Source of the DNA: Alloprevotella rava
GTDB taxonomy: Bacteria > Bacteroidota > Bacteroidia > Bacteroidales > Bacteroidaceae
DNA length: 64,000 nt
Assembly (NCBI RefSeq): GCF_014195585.1
Contig: NZ_JACICA010000008.1
Coordinates: forward strand, 1 to 64,000
Reading direction: 5' to 3'
A model generated the notes under the pieces. It was not told the DNA's origin and did no database searches. It saw only the letters and a program-made list of their open reading frames with translations. The position numbers and the translations under genes were made by a program. Shown in pieces: positions 50,676 to 59,433 of the stretch (position 1 is its first letter; every line of letters starts with the position of its first letter).

Positions 50676-52688
50676 ATGAATCCTTTTTATACACAATATG
50701 GAACACCTCATGAGACCCTTCCTTTCAATCGCATCACGTTGAAGGATATAGAAGAAGCAATCCTTGAGGGTATGCGTCAGGAAAATGAGGCGATAAAAGC
50801 TATCATAGAGAATCCAGCACCTCCAACGTTTGAAAATACGATTGAGGCAATGGATACGACAGATCATTTGCTTGCTAGTGCAACAACCGTAATGTTCAAT
50901 CTTTCTAGTGCGGAAACTAATGACGAATTGGATCAACTTACGCAGCGTATGGCTCCGCTACTTTCAGAGCACACAAATAATATAAACTTCAATGTAGAGC
51001 TATTTAGTCGTGTGAAAGCTGTTTATAATAATGCGCCAGACAGCTTAACGGCAGAGCAGCGTATGTTACTAGAAAAAACATATGAAGGCTTTGAGCGAAG
51101 CGGTGCAAACTTGAATGAAGCGGATAAAGCAAAGTTGCGCATTCTTACGTCTGAACTTTCGCAGCTGACAATTACTTTTTCACAGAATCATCTCAAAGCA
51201 ACAAATGCCTACGAGTTATTTGTCGATGAAGAAGAACTGCTCGGCGGCCTGCCTGAAAGTCAGTTGACACAAGCTACTGAAGCTGCAAAAGAAAAAGGCA
51301 AAGATGGCTGGCTATTTACCTTGAAATTTCCAAGTTACGGGCCTTTTATGAAATATGCGGATAATCGTGAACTCCGCCGTCAGTTGTATTTGGCCTACAA
51401 CAGTCAGTGTACACAGCCAGATGATAATAATAATTTTGAAGTGGTTCGCCAAATTGTGAATCTCCGTCGCGAAGTTGCACAGTTGTTAGGTTATCCTACT
51501 TACGCTGCTTATGCTTTGAAGCGTCGTATGGCAGAAACAACGGAGAATGTATATGATTTGCTGAATAAACTTATAGATGCATACCTGGAGCCGGCAAAGC
51601 AAGAAGTTGGAATTGTTGAAGAGCGTGCAAAAGCAGATGGGATTGAAGATTTTCAGCCTTGGGATTTTAGCTATTATAGCCATAAGCTTTATGTAGAACA
51701 ATATGAACTCGACCCAGAGGTGCTACGCCCTTACTTTGAATTGTCTGCTGTTAAGCGAGGAATCTTTGGCTTAGCCAGTCGTCTCTATGGAATTTCATTT
51801 AAAAAAAATGAGGATATTCCAGTTTATCACCCCGATGTGGATGCCTATGAGGTCTTTGATAAAGATGGCAGTTTTCTGGCCGTTCTTTATGCAGATTTCT
51901 TTCCTCGTTCGGGTAAACAAAGTGGTGCATGGATGACATCTTATAAAGAGCAATGTGCTGAAACGCGTCCTCATATAAGTCTAGTGATGAATTTCAGTAA
52001 GCCTACGGCTGACAAACCAGCTCTCTTGACTCTCGGAGAAGTAGAGACTTTTCTTCACGAGTTTGGTCATTCTCTCCATGGCATCTTTGCTAATACTCGT
52101 TATCAGTCTTTGAGTGGCACAAATGTTTATTGGGATTTTGTGGAATTGCCTTCTCAGTTTATGGAAAATTATAGCACTGAAAAAGAATTCCTTCAAACCT
52201 TTGCTCAACATTATGTGACTGGTGAAACCATTCCAGATGATTATATCGAGCGATTACAGAAAAGTCGTACATTCCAAGCTGCCTATGCTTGTATTCGGCA
52301 AGTAAGTTTTGGTCTCTTAGACATGGCTTACTATACAACGCAGGATTTTTTCGATGCAGATGTTCGGATTTTTGAGCATAAGGCTTGGGAGCGCGTCCAG
52401 TTGCTGCCAATAATTCCAGAGGCTTGTATGAGTGTGCAATTTGGACATATCATGTCGGGCGGATACGCCGCGGGATATTACAGTTATAAGTGGGCCGAAG
52501 TTTTAGATGCTGATGCCTTTTCTCTTTTCAAAGAGAGGGGAATCTTTGACACTACAATAGCTCAAAGTTTTCGCGATAATGTTTTGTCAAAGGGTGGGAC
52601 AGAGCCTCCCATGCTATTGTATCTCCGCTTTCGTGGGCGTAAGCCGACGATAGATGCGTTAATGCGACGCGATGGTATCTTAAAGTGA
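50676..52688 (+). CDS. M3-family zinc metallopeptidase (Dcp/oligopeptidase A type)
   Basis: A 670-residue peptidase. The zinc motif HEFGHSLHG near residue 460 gives HExxH, with the third ligand expected in the following helix (FVELPSQFMENY). The C-terminal GGYAAGYYSYKWAE is a family signature. Without a signal peptide it is probably cytoplasmic and cleaves short peptides, as peptidyl-dipeptidase or oligopeptidase. Gene order suggests coexpression with the TPR gene. Confidence 0.92.
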   Translation: MNPFYTQYGTPHETLPFNRITLKDIEEAILEGMRQENEAIKAIIENPAPPTFENTIEAMDTTDHLLASATTVMFNLSSAETNDELDQLTQRMAPLLSEHTNNINFNVELFSRVKAVYNNAPDSLTAEQRMLLEKTYEGFERSGANLNEADKAKLRILTSELSQLTITFSQNHLKATNAYELFVDEEELLGGLPESQLTQATEAAKEKGKDGWLFTLKFPSYGPFMKYADNRELRRQLYLAYNSQCTQPDDNNNFEVVRQIVNLRREVAQLLGYPTYAAYALKRRMAETTENVYDLLNKLIDAYLEPAKQEVGIVEERAKADGIEDFQPWDFSYYSHKLYVEQYELDPEVLRPYFELSAVKRGIFGLASRLYGISFKKNEDIPVYHPDVDAYEVFDKDGSFLAVLYADFFPRSGKQSGAWMTSYKEQCAETRPHISLVMNFSKPTADKPALLTLGEVETFLHEFGHSLHGIFANTRYQSLSGTNVYWDFVELPSQFMENYSTEKEFLQTFAQHYVTGETIPDDYIERLQKSRTFQAAYACIRQVSFGLLDMAYYTTQDFFDADVRIFEHKAWERVQLLPIIPEACMSVQFGHIMSGGYAAGYYSYKWAEVLDADAFSLFKERGIFDTTIAQSFRDNVLSKGGTEPPMLLYLRFRGRKPTIDALMRRDGILK

Positions 52689-52730
52689 AAATTCATTTGA
52701 TAAGGATAACAATATAATTATTAGTTATAA

Positions 52731-53168
52731 ATGACTATAGAAGATAAGCAAACCGATTTAGATAAACGCTATTTGCGCATGGCGCGTATTTGGGCCGAAA
52801 ATTCTTATTGTAAGCGTCGCCAAGTAGGTGCTCTTATTGTCAAGGATAAGATGATAATTAGCGATGGTTATAATGGCACGCCTTCTGGTTTTGAGAATGT
52901 ATGTGAGGATGAAAATTATGTAACAAAACCTTATGTTCTTCATGCTGAGGCTAATGCTCTTACAAAAATTGCTCGATCTGGGAATAATTCAGATGGGGCT
53001 ACAATGTATGTAACAGACGAGCCTTGTATTGAATGTGCTAAACTTATTATTCAGTCAGGTATACGCCGTGTCATTTATGCACGTGACTATCGTTTGCATG
53101 ATGGGGTTGAACTTTTAGAAAGAGCAGGTATTGTTGTAGAACATTTGTTTTTAGATAGCAATGACTAA
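52731..53168 (+). CDS. deoxycytidylate (dCMP) deaminase family protein
   Basis: A 145-residue zinc deaminase of the ComEB/dCMP type. The zinc motif HAEANAL supplies the histidine and proton-shuttle glutamate, and EPCIECAKL provides the two cysteines. The N-terminal YCKRRQVGALIVKD and NGTPSGF blocks are typical of dCMP deaminase, which makes dUMP for thymidylate synthesis. The stop overlaps the S41 peptidase start by 8 nt. Confidence 0.9.
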   Translation: MTIEDKQTDLDKRYLRMARIWAENSYCKRRQVGALIVKDKMIISDGYNGTPSGFENVCEDENYVTKPYVLHAEANALTKIARSGNNSDGATMYVTDEPCIECAKLIIQSGIRRVIYARDYRLHDGVELLERAGIVVEHLFLDSND

Positions 53169-54939
53169 AAATCAGACACGTTTTGTCCCGCTGCTTGTTT
53201 CAGTGGGTGTTATAGTTGGAATACTTATCGGTAGTTTTTTCGCTTCACATTTCTCAGGTCGAAAATTGAGCATTATAAATACTTCTACAAATAAGATAAA
53301 TGACTTGTTTCATCTTATTGATGATGAATATGTTGACTCTGTTAGTGTTCCAGATTTAGTAGAGAAATCTATGCCTGAAATACTCAAGCAGCTTGATCCA
53401 CACTCTGCCTATATCAGTGCAAAAGATGTGGAAACCAGTATGCAAGATCTTAAGGGTAGTTTCTCAGGAATCGGCGTACAATTTACTGTCTATAAAGACA
53501 CGGTTCGTGTCATAAAGGTTGTCAAAGGAGGACCGTCGGAAGGCGTAGGGCTTAGAGCTGGTGATCGCATAGTGAGTATTGATAGTAAAGTTTATGTGGG
53601 CGACACTATCACGGCTGATAAAACTCGAAATCGCCTGAAGGGGCAAAAAGGTTCTCAAGTTCGCTTGGGTATTGTTCGTCCTGGACAAAAACAAATGCTT
53701 AGCTATGTTGTGACGCGTGGTGATGTTCCTGTAAAAAGTATAACAGCTGATTATAAAGTCAATGATAGTGTTGGTTACATTCGTATCAATAGTTTCGGTG
53801 ACAATACATATTCCGAATTTCTTTCTGCTTTGGCGCAGCTCAATACGCAAGGTTTTCGAGGTTTGATTCTCGATCTGCGAGGAAATCTTGGTGGGTATAT
53901 GCAGCCTGCAGTACAGATTGCCAATGAATTCTTACCAAAGAATCGCCTCATAGTTTATACACAAGGGCGCAAGAGTCCTCGTGAAGATTTCAGAAGTGAT
54001 GGTCGCGGTAGTTATCAGAATCTTCCGTTGGTGGTGCTTGTTGATGAAACGAGTGCTTCTGCAAGCGAAATTCTGAGTGGTGCTTTGCAGGACAATGATC
54101 GTGCAATGATTGTTGGCCGCCGTACTTTTGGTAAAGGATTGGTACAAGTTCCTATCGAATTCCAAGATGGCAGTATGCTACGCCTCACGAAGGCTCGTTA
54201 TTATACGCCTTCTGGTCGGTGTGTGCAAAAGCCGTATAAACTTGGAGATGAGGAAGATTACGAGGCAGACTTATTGTTACGCGAGAAGCATGGCGAATAT
54301 TATAATCCCGATAGTATCAAGACGAGTGGACAGAAGTACAAGACGGTGCGCGGTCGTTTTGTTTATGGTGGTGGAGGTATCATCCCCGATGTTTTTATTC
54401 CTGCAGATACACTCAATATGACGAGTTATTTCCGCGAGGCTTATCTTAATGGTCTAATGTATCAGTTCGCTTATGTCTTTACTGATAATAGACGTAAACA
54501 ACTCAGTGGTATTTCAGGACTCGATAATATGATCACTTTTTTGAAAAAAAGTTCATTAGTGGAGGACTTTGCTACTTATGCCGAGAAAAATGGTTTGCGA
54601 CGTCGTTCGCGAATGTTGATACAGTCGCGAACGTTATTTGAGCGTTACCTCATATCGAATATTCTTGCAGATGCTATTGATGAGGAAGCTGCCATTATAT
54701 ATACAAATCGTAGCGATGCAGCTGTTCAAACTGCAGTGAAACTTATTCGAGAAGGGAAGGCGTTTCCCTTTTCTGCAACGGCTTATGCACATCCCTCCAG
54801 TGCGTCTGTTTTCTTCCATATAGGAACTGATCGCAAAGTGGCACTTGTGTCTCGTCTTTTGCATACCACATCTTTTTATCCTTTGGCTCAATGGTACGAA
54901 CCTAAAAAGACGCACAACGGGAAGCTATCCGTGATGTGA
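53161..54939 (+). CDS. S41-family C-terminal processing peptidase
   Basis: A 592-residue protease with an N-terminal membrane anchor (VGVIVGILIGSFFAS). A PDZ domain is at about 85-175 (SFSGIGVQFTVYKD, GLRAGDRIVSID). The catalytic core has serine in VDETSASASEILSG and lysine in GRRTFGKGLVQ. It processes periplasmic proteins at their C-terminus. The final 60 or so residues are unlike the core. The reading frame runs over the N-terminal codons of the damaged cyclo-ligase, so the tail may have been altered by an indel. Confidence 0.9.
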   Translation: MTKNQTRFVPLLVSVGVIVGILIGSFFASHFSGRKLSIINTSTNKINDLFHLIDDEYVDSVSVPDLVEKSMPEILKQLDPHSAYISAKDVETSMQDLKGSFSGIGVQFTVYKDTVRVIKVVKGGPSEGVGLRAGDRIVSIDSKVYVGDTITADKTRNRLKGQKGSQVRLGIVRPGQKQMLSYVVTRGDVPVKSITADYKVNDSVGYIRINSFGDNTYSEFLSALAQLNTQGFRGLILDLRGNLGGYMQPAVQIANEFLPKNRLIVYTQGRKSPREDFRSDGRGSYQNLPLVVLVDETSASASEILSGALQDNDRAMIVGRRTFGKGLVQVPIEFQDGSMLRLTKARYYTPSGRCVQKPYKLGDEEDYEADLLLREKHGEYYNPDSIKTSGQKYKTVRGRFVYGGGGIIPDVFIPADTLNMTSYFREAYLNGLMYQFAYVFTDNRRKQLSGISGLDNMITFLKKSSLVEDFATYAEKNGLRRRSRMLIQSRTLFERYLISNILADAIDEEAAIIYTNRSDAAVQTAVKLIREGKAFPFSATAYAHPSSASVFFHIGTDRKVALVSRLLHTTSFYPLAQWYEPKKTHNGKLSVM

Positions 54940-55439
54940 AAAAGTCCTTTGATACTACTCAACTTGCTGCCTATAGTGAGCGGCTCGAAAAACGTCTTTT
55001 TGAGAACTCTCATTATCAGGCCGCAAAGAATATGGTGTTATTTTCCTCTTTGCCGGATGAGCCAGATATGACTGCAATACTAGTACATGCACTTGATAGT
55101 CATAAAAAAGTTTGACTACCTGCAGTGATTGATGAAGAGCGTATGGAAATACGCCGATATCTTGGGGCAGGATCTTTAGCAGAAGGGGCTTTTCATATTC
55201 TCGAACCACAGGGCGAGGTGCTTACTGACTATTCGCAACTCGATTTGATACTTGTACCAGGAATGGCTTTTGATACATCTTGTCATTGTTTGGGAAGAGG
55301 GCGTGGTTACTATGATCGATTTCTGCACGAATGTGGTCGTCGAGCATGGCGTATAGGTTATTGTTTCCCCTTTCAAATGTTAGATAAAGTTTCTGTAGGG
55401 CCACACGATGAACAACTTAATGAATGTATTTTTCTATGA
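54906..55439 (+). pseudogene. 5-formyltetrahydrofolate cyclo-ligase, disrupted
   Basis: Reading one frame from about 54906 gives a complete YgfA/MTHFS-like protein of roughly 177 codons. REAIRDVKKSFDTTQLAAYSE resembles the family start. The frame then contains LFSSLPDEPD, the ATP/folate block LILVPGMAFD, and the signature GRGRGYYDRFL. An in-frame TGA at 55113-55115 falls at the point where homologues read KKVxLP. No ATG, GTG or TTG lies at a suitable place before codon 11, and TAA is at 54903-54905. A GTG at 55125 could start only the C-terminal 104 residues. The enzyme would convert 5-formyl-THF to 5,10-methenyl-THF. Its stop overlaps rlmH as ATGA. Confidence 0.8.
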
Positions 55440-55909
55440 AGGTTGTATTTATACAAGTCGGTAAAACTGTTGACAAACACCTTATTGCGCTTGCTGCTGA
55501 TTATGCGGAGCGCATCACTCATTATCTCCCGTTTGAAGTGCAGACTGTTCCAGATTTGAAAAATAATAAAGCATTGAGTTTCGAGCAGCAGAAGGTGGCA
55601 GAAGGTGTGGGGATTCGCCAACTTTTGAAGGCAGGCGATCATGTGGTTCTGCTGGATGAAGGCGGAAAGGAATTATCTTCTTTTGAATTTGCGAACCATG
55701 TTCAGCGTCGTCTTAATGGAGGTGGCCGTCGCTTGGTTTTTATTATCGGAGGTCCTTATGGCTTCAGTCAAGACATTTATGATTTGGCCCAAGAGAAAAT
55801 TTCTCTTTCTCGAATGACTTTTAGTCATCAAATGGTACGCCTCTTTTTTATTGAGCAGCTTTATCGAGCGATGACCATTCTTAATGGTGAACCTTATCAC
55901 CATGCTTAA
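55436..55909 (+). CDS. rlmH: 23S rRNA (pseudouridine1915-N3)-methyltransferase
   Basis: A 157-residue SPOUT-class methyltransferase. It starts MKVVFIQVGKT, and the SAM-binding knot is FIIGGPYGFSQDIY. The C-terminal LSRMTFSHQMVRLFFIEQLYRA is the RlmH signature. It methylates pseudouridine 1915 in helix 69 of 23S rRNA. The start is inside the preceding stop; a 12-nt longer start is less likely. Confidence 0.95.
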   Translation: MKVVFIQVGKTVDKHLIALAADYAERITHYLPFEVQTVPDLKNNKALSFEQQKVAEGVGIRQLLKAGDHVVLLDEGGKELSSFEFANHVQRRLNGGGRRLVFIIGGPYGFSQDIYDLAQEKISLSRMTFSHQMVRLFFIEQLYRAMTILNGEPYHHA

Positions 55910-56023
55910 TTGATATTCTTGTCAGTTCTTGATAGGTAAGAACATGCAGTGTGTTTGGAAGTGAGTATTTTTCTTTTTTGGGCACTCTTTTTGTAAATGC
56001 AAAAAGTAAAATAAAATACTAAA

Positions 56024-56695
56024 ATGGCATTTATTGATTATTACAAGATTTTGGGAATTCCACGCGATACTCCTCAGAAGGATATTCGCTTGGCTTTTAA
56101 AAAGCGTGCAAAGCAGTTTCATCCTGATTTACACCCCGATGATCCCAAAGCAAAGGCTAAGTTTCAAGCTTTGAATGAGGCCTATGATGTGCTAAGCGAC
56201 CCAGAGAAACGTCGAAAATACGACCAATATGGTGAGCATTGGCGGGATGTTGATGCTTTTAATCACGCTGGTGGTTATCGTGCAAGTACTAATGGTGGCG
56301 ATGGCTTTGAAGGATTTGATTTTAGTCAGTTTTCTGGTGGAGGAGGCTTTTCCTCTTTCTTTGAGAACTTGTTTGGTGGAGGGCATAATTTTGGTGGAAG
56401 TTCTAACTCCTTTCGGCGTTCACGCCATGAAGGTACAATGAGCGTTACGGTTAATATAGATCTGTATACAGCTCTGCTGGGTGGTTCGATTATCTTGCGT
56501 ACAGCTAATGGTTCTAGTTTAAAATTAAAAGTGAAACCTGAAACGCAAAATGGTTCAAAAGTAAGATTGCGTGGAAAGGGATATGATCGTGGAGATGGTT
56601 CTTTTGGTGATATGATTGTCACCTATAATGTACAGTTGCCTACTGACTTGACAGAGAAACAACGTGAATTACTACGAGAGATGCAGAATGGATAA
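56024..56695 (+). CDS. DnaJ-like (CbpA-type) co-chaperone
   Basis: A 223-residue type II J-protein. The J domain is at residues 4-70 with HPD in [11 protein letters not shown] glycine/phenylalanine-rich linker ([18 protein letters not shown]) follows. There is one C-terminal substrate domain ([17 protein letters not shown]). The cysteine zinc centre of DnaJ is absent, and it is shorter than CbpA (about 300 residues), missing most of the second beta-domain. It would stimulate DnaK. Confidence 0.88.
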   Translation: MAFIDYYKILGIPRDTPQKDIRLAFKKRAKQFHPDLHPDDPKAKAKFQALNEAYDVLSDPEKRRKYDQYGEHWRDVDAFNHAGGYRASTNGGDGFEGFDFSQFSGGGGFSSFFENLFGGGHNFGGSSNSFRRSRHEGTMSVTVNIDLYTALLGGSIILRTANGSSLKLKVKPETQNGSKVRLRGKGYDRGDGSFGDMIVTYNVQLPTDLTEKQRELLREMQNG

Positions 56696-56722
56696 GCGTT
56701 GACTTTTCAAATATATTTTAGA

Positions 56723-56772
56723 AAGGCGGAGTTAGTAAAGTATTGTGATTTTCAAATTCCGCCTTATTTCTT
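56723..56772 (+). terminator. terminator of the DnaJ-like gene
   Basis: AAGGCGGA (56723-56730) and TCCGCCTT (56758-56765) with extra pairing inside and a T-rich tail. Confidence 0.65.
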
Positions 56773-56874
56773 ATCTTATTTTTTCTTTGCTCGAGATCTT
56801 TGTAAAACTCTTGCTGTAATTTGTTTATTTCATTTTGTAGTATTTGAAAAATGCAACAGCAATCTCCTTTGTGT

Positions 56875-56907
56875 ATCCGTAATATTTATACCATAGATAT
56901 TACGGAT
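56875..56907. terminator. hairpin near the TonB-receptor 3' end
   Basis: Perfect 11-bp arms (56875-56885 and 56897-56907) with an 11-nt loop, 41 nt after the receptor stop on the minus strand. No T-run, so its role is uncertain. Confidence 0.4.
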
Positions 56908-56948
56908 TAGAATAATAATTGTTATATTTTTTTGAGGCAGTTGCACAA

Positions 56949-59363
56949 TTAGAATTCGATGCTGAAGCGCGCAGAAATTTGTCTGCCTGTGAGATAGTTG
57001 GGTACGGCATATTGCGTATTGGTAATATCCGTTACCCAGTAGTACGAGTTTACGTTGTCGATACCTAAGAGATTGAAACAATCAATGCCGAACCAAATAT
57101 TTTTGAACAGATGGTGTCGTGCAGTTTCTACTCCAGCTTCTTGTTGTCGTTGCCAGCGAAGTGGTACACGATAGGAGACGCCTAGATCTACACGCTTATA
57201 GGCAGGTGCTCGGAAGGTTTGAAATTTACGATCCGTGTGAGGTGGACCAAAGGGGAGTCCACCTGCAAAAGCCATCTTCAGTGTTGCACGCCAACGTGTA
57301 CTTCCCGGGAAATAGTCGGTAAAGAAAACCGATAAATTGTAGCGTTGATCCGTAGGGCGCGGCAACCATTGTCCGTCTATTTTCTCTTGCGTTTTCATGA
57401 GAGAGAAAGTCACCCAACTATCTGTCCCTGGTACAAATTCGCCAAAGAGTTTGAAATCTAATCCTGCTGCATATCCAGATGCAATGTTGCGGCCATAATA
57501 AACCACACGAATGTTGTTGATGCTGTAAGGGTTGAGATTGGACAGCGCTTTATAGTAAGTTTCTGCCGTGAATCGGAAGGGGCGATCCATCATTCTGAAG
57601 GAGTAGTCTGCCCCCAGCACAAAATGGATAGATCGTTGAGATTTGATGTTACGGTTCATTCTGACAGTTGCAATTCCATTTGTTAGCGTCGTATCGCGAA
57701 GTTCTTTGAAGAAGGGTGCTTGGTAGTAAAGGCCCGTGGCAAAGCGCAAGGTCCAATGATCGTTTGAGGCAGGAAGAAAACCAAGACTTGCACGTGGCGA
57801 GATGAGGGATTCTTTGTTCCAATCCCAATAGTTGAAGCGCACGCCATAGGTGAAGTTGAAAAGTCCAGCCTTTGTATTGAAGCGCCAGGAATCTTGTGCA
57901 AAAGTTTCGACCCTATTTGTATGAATTTTGTTTACAGATTTCAGACTATAGATGAGGCGTAGTGCTTTTTCATCATAGGGTAGGCTGTAGCCCATAGAGT
58001 CGCGCATTTCCCATTCGCGGCTGTTTTCTTTGATACGTTCGTTTAACCAGTTTAGCCCTACTTGTAAGGTGTGGCTATTCAAAGTGTTGCTCGCCTTAGT
58101 AGCCTTTGTGCGGAAGCGAAGTCCGACATTGTACACATTCGCTTTGAGACGGTTTCGAGCATGTTCCATGTATGTTCCCACACCTAGCTGCTCTTGCGAA
58201 GTGGCTTCTTGTAACCAGTATTCTCCTTGTATGTCGTAGTTCTCATGTTCCATGGTCGAGAAAGTAGACATTTGAAGTGCAAGGAAAGTTTCGGGAGAGA
58301 GATGGCGCGTAATGGTGGCCGCACCAAAGAACGTACGGAAACGATCCTTTTCTTGGCCATCGAAGTAGACAGTGAAGGTTTTGGGTGCGTTTAGTGTTCC
58401 AAAAGACGTCTCACGATTCTTGGGATAGAAATTATAATTGTTATCGGAGATATTTCCCAGTAAGTCAATAGTCCACTTCCTTGAGGGACGCCAAGAAAAA
58501 GCGCCTTGATAATCTAAGAAGTTTGGCTTATACTCACCTTGAGTATCCATAGATCCCAAAAGATAGCGGGTGGTTTTGTAGCGAACAGAAGTCATGAAGT
58601 CCATGTACTTATTCCCCCAACCAATATATGCTCCAGCTCCTAAAAGTGAAGCGTTGATTTTTGCTTCAAACTTTTCGGGATGCTTGTAGGTAATGTCAAG
58701 AACCGAAGACATCTTGTCTCCATAGCGCGCCTCAAAACCTCCACTACTAAAAGCTATGCGCTCCACCATGTCCGGATTAATAATTGATAAACCCTCTTGC
58801 TGTCCAGAGCGCACAAGTAAGGGGCGATAGACTTCTAAACCATTCAGGTAAACAACATTTTCGTCGAAAGAACCGCCTCGCACATTGTATTGCGAAGAGA
58901 GCTCGCTGTGGGTAGAAACTCCCGCTTGAGATTGTATGAGTTCCTCTACACCATTACCCGTTGTTGAAGGAGTATTGTTTAGTGCTTCTGTCGAAATGCG
59001 CTGTTCGGTAGTAGCTTCACGCTTTTGTCCTAGAACGGTTGCGCCTCCGAGTTCATAGTCCATGCTATTGTGAAGGACTATATCCAGACGCACTGAGTCT
59101 CCTGGATTACGCAATAGGCGGCGGCGACTACCATAACCTATTTGTGAGTATATAACTTCTACAGAATCAGTACTTTCACAATATATGGTGTAGAATCCCT
59201 TTAAGTCTGTCATGGTTAGAATGGGCAAACCTTTAATTCTAACATTGGCCATCTCTACAGGACTCCCGCTTTCATCCTTTACCGTACCGAAAATTTTGGT
59301 ACGACGGGCAAAGGAGGGGAGAGCTATAAGGCAAAGGAGTAAAGCTATTACGAATCTTCTCAT
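56949..59363 (-). CDS. TonB-dependent receptor with CarboxypepD_reg domain
   Basis: An 804-residue outer-membrane receptor with signal peptide (LPSFAR end). A CarboxypepD_reg-like beta domain is at about 24-105 (IFGTVKDESGSPVEMANV). The plug is at about 125-230 (SQYNVRGGSFDENVVYLNGLEVY). A 22-strand barrel region runs to the C-terminus, which ends with an aromatic residue (ARFSIEF). No SusD partner is adjacent, so it is not a classic SusCD locus; the ligand is unknown. It is convergent with the DnaJ-like gene. Confidence 0.9.
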   Translation of the reverse strand: MRRFVIALLLCLIALPSFARRTKIFGTVKDESGSPVEMANVRIKGLPILTMTDLKGFYTIYCESTDSVEVIYSQIGYGSRRRLLRNPGDSVRLDIVLHNSMDYELGGATVLGQKREATTEQRISTEALNNTPSTTGNGVEELIQSQAGVSTHSELSSQYNVRGGSFDENVVYLNGLEVYRPLLVRSGQQEGLSIINPDMVERIAFSSGGFEARYGDKMSSVLDITYKHPEKFEAKINASLLGAGAYIGWGNKYMDFMTSVRYKTTRYLLGSMDTQGEYKPNFLDYQGAFSWRPSRKWTIDLLGNISDNNYNFYPKNRETSFGTLNAPKTFTVYFDGQEKDRFRTFFGAATITRHLSPETFLALQMSTFSTMEHENYDIQGEYWLQEATSQEQLGVGTYMEHARNRLKANVYNVGLRFRTKATKASNTLNSHTLQVGLNWLNERIKENSREWEMRDSMGYSLPYDEKALRLIYSLKSVNKIHTNRVETFAQDSWRFNTKAGLFNFTYGVRFNYWDWNKESLISPRASLGFLPASNDHWTLRFATGLYYQAPFFKELRDTTLTNGIATVRMNRNIKSQRSIHFVLGADYSFRMMDRPFRFTAETYYKALSNLNPYSINNIRVVYYGRNIASGYAAGLDFKLFGEFVPGTDSWVTFSLMKTQEKIDGQWLPRPTDQRYNLSVFFTDYFPGSTRWRATLKMAFAGGLPFGPPHTDRKFQTFRAPAYKRVDLGVSYRVPLRWQRQQEAGVETARHHLFKNIWFGIDCFNLLGIDNVNSYYWVTDITNTQYAVPNYLTGRQISARFSIEF

Positions 59364-59433
59364 ACGTCTAATAAACGCTCTCTTCTTTGTGTATATTGTT
59401 TCCTACTCGGAATTTTTGTGTTTTGGGGAATAA

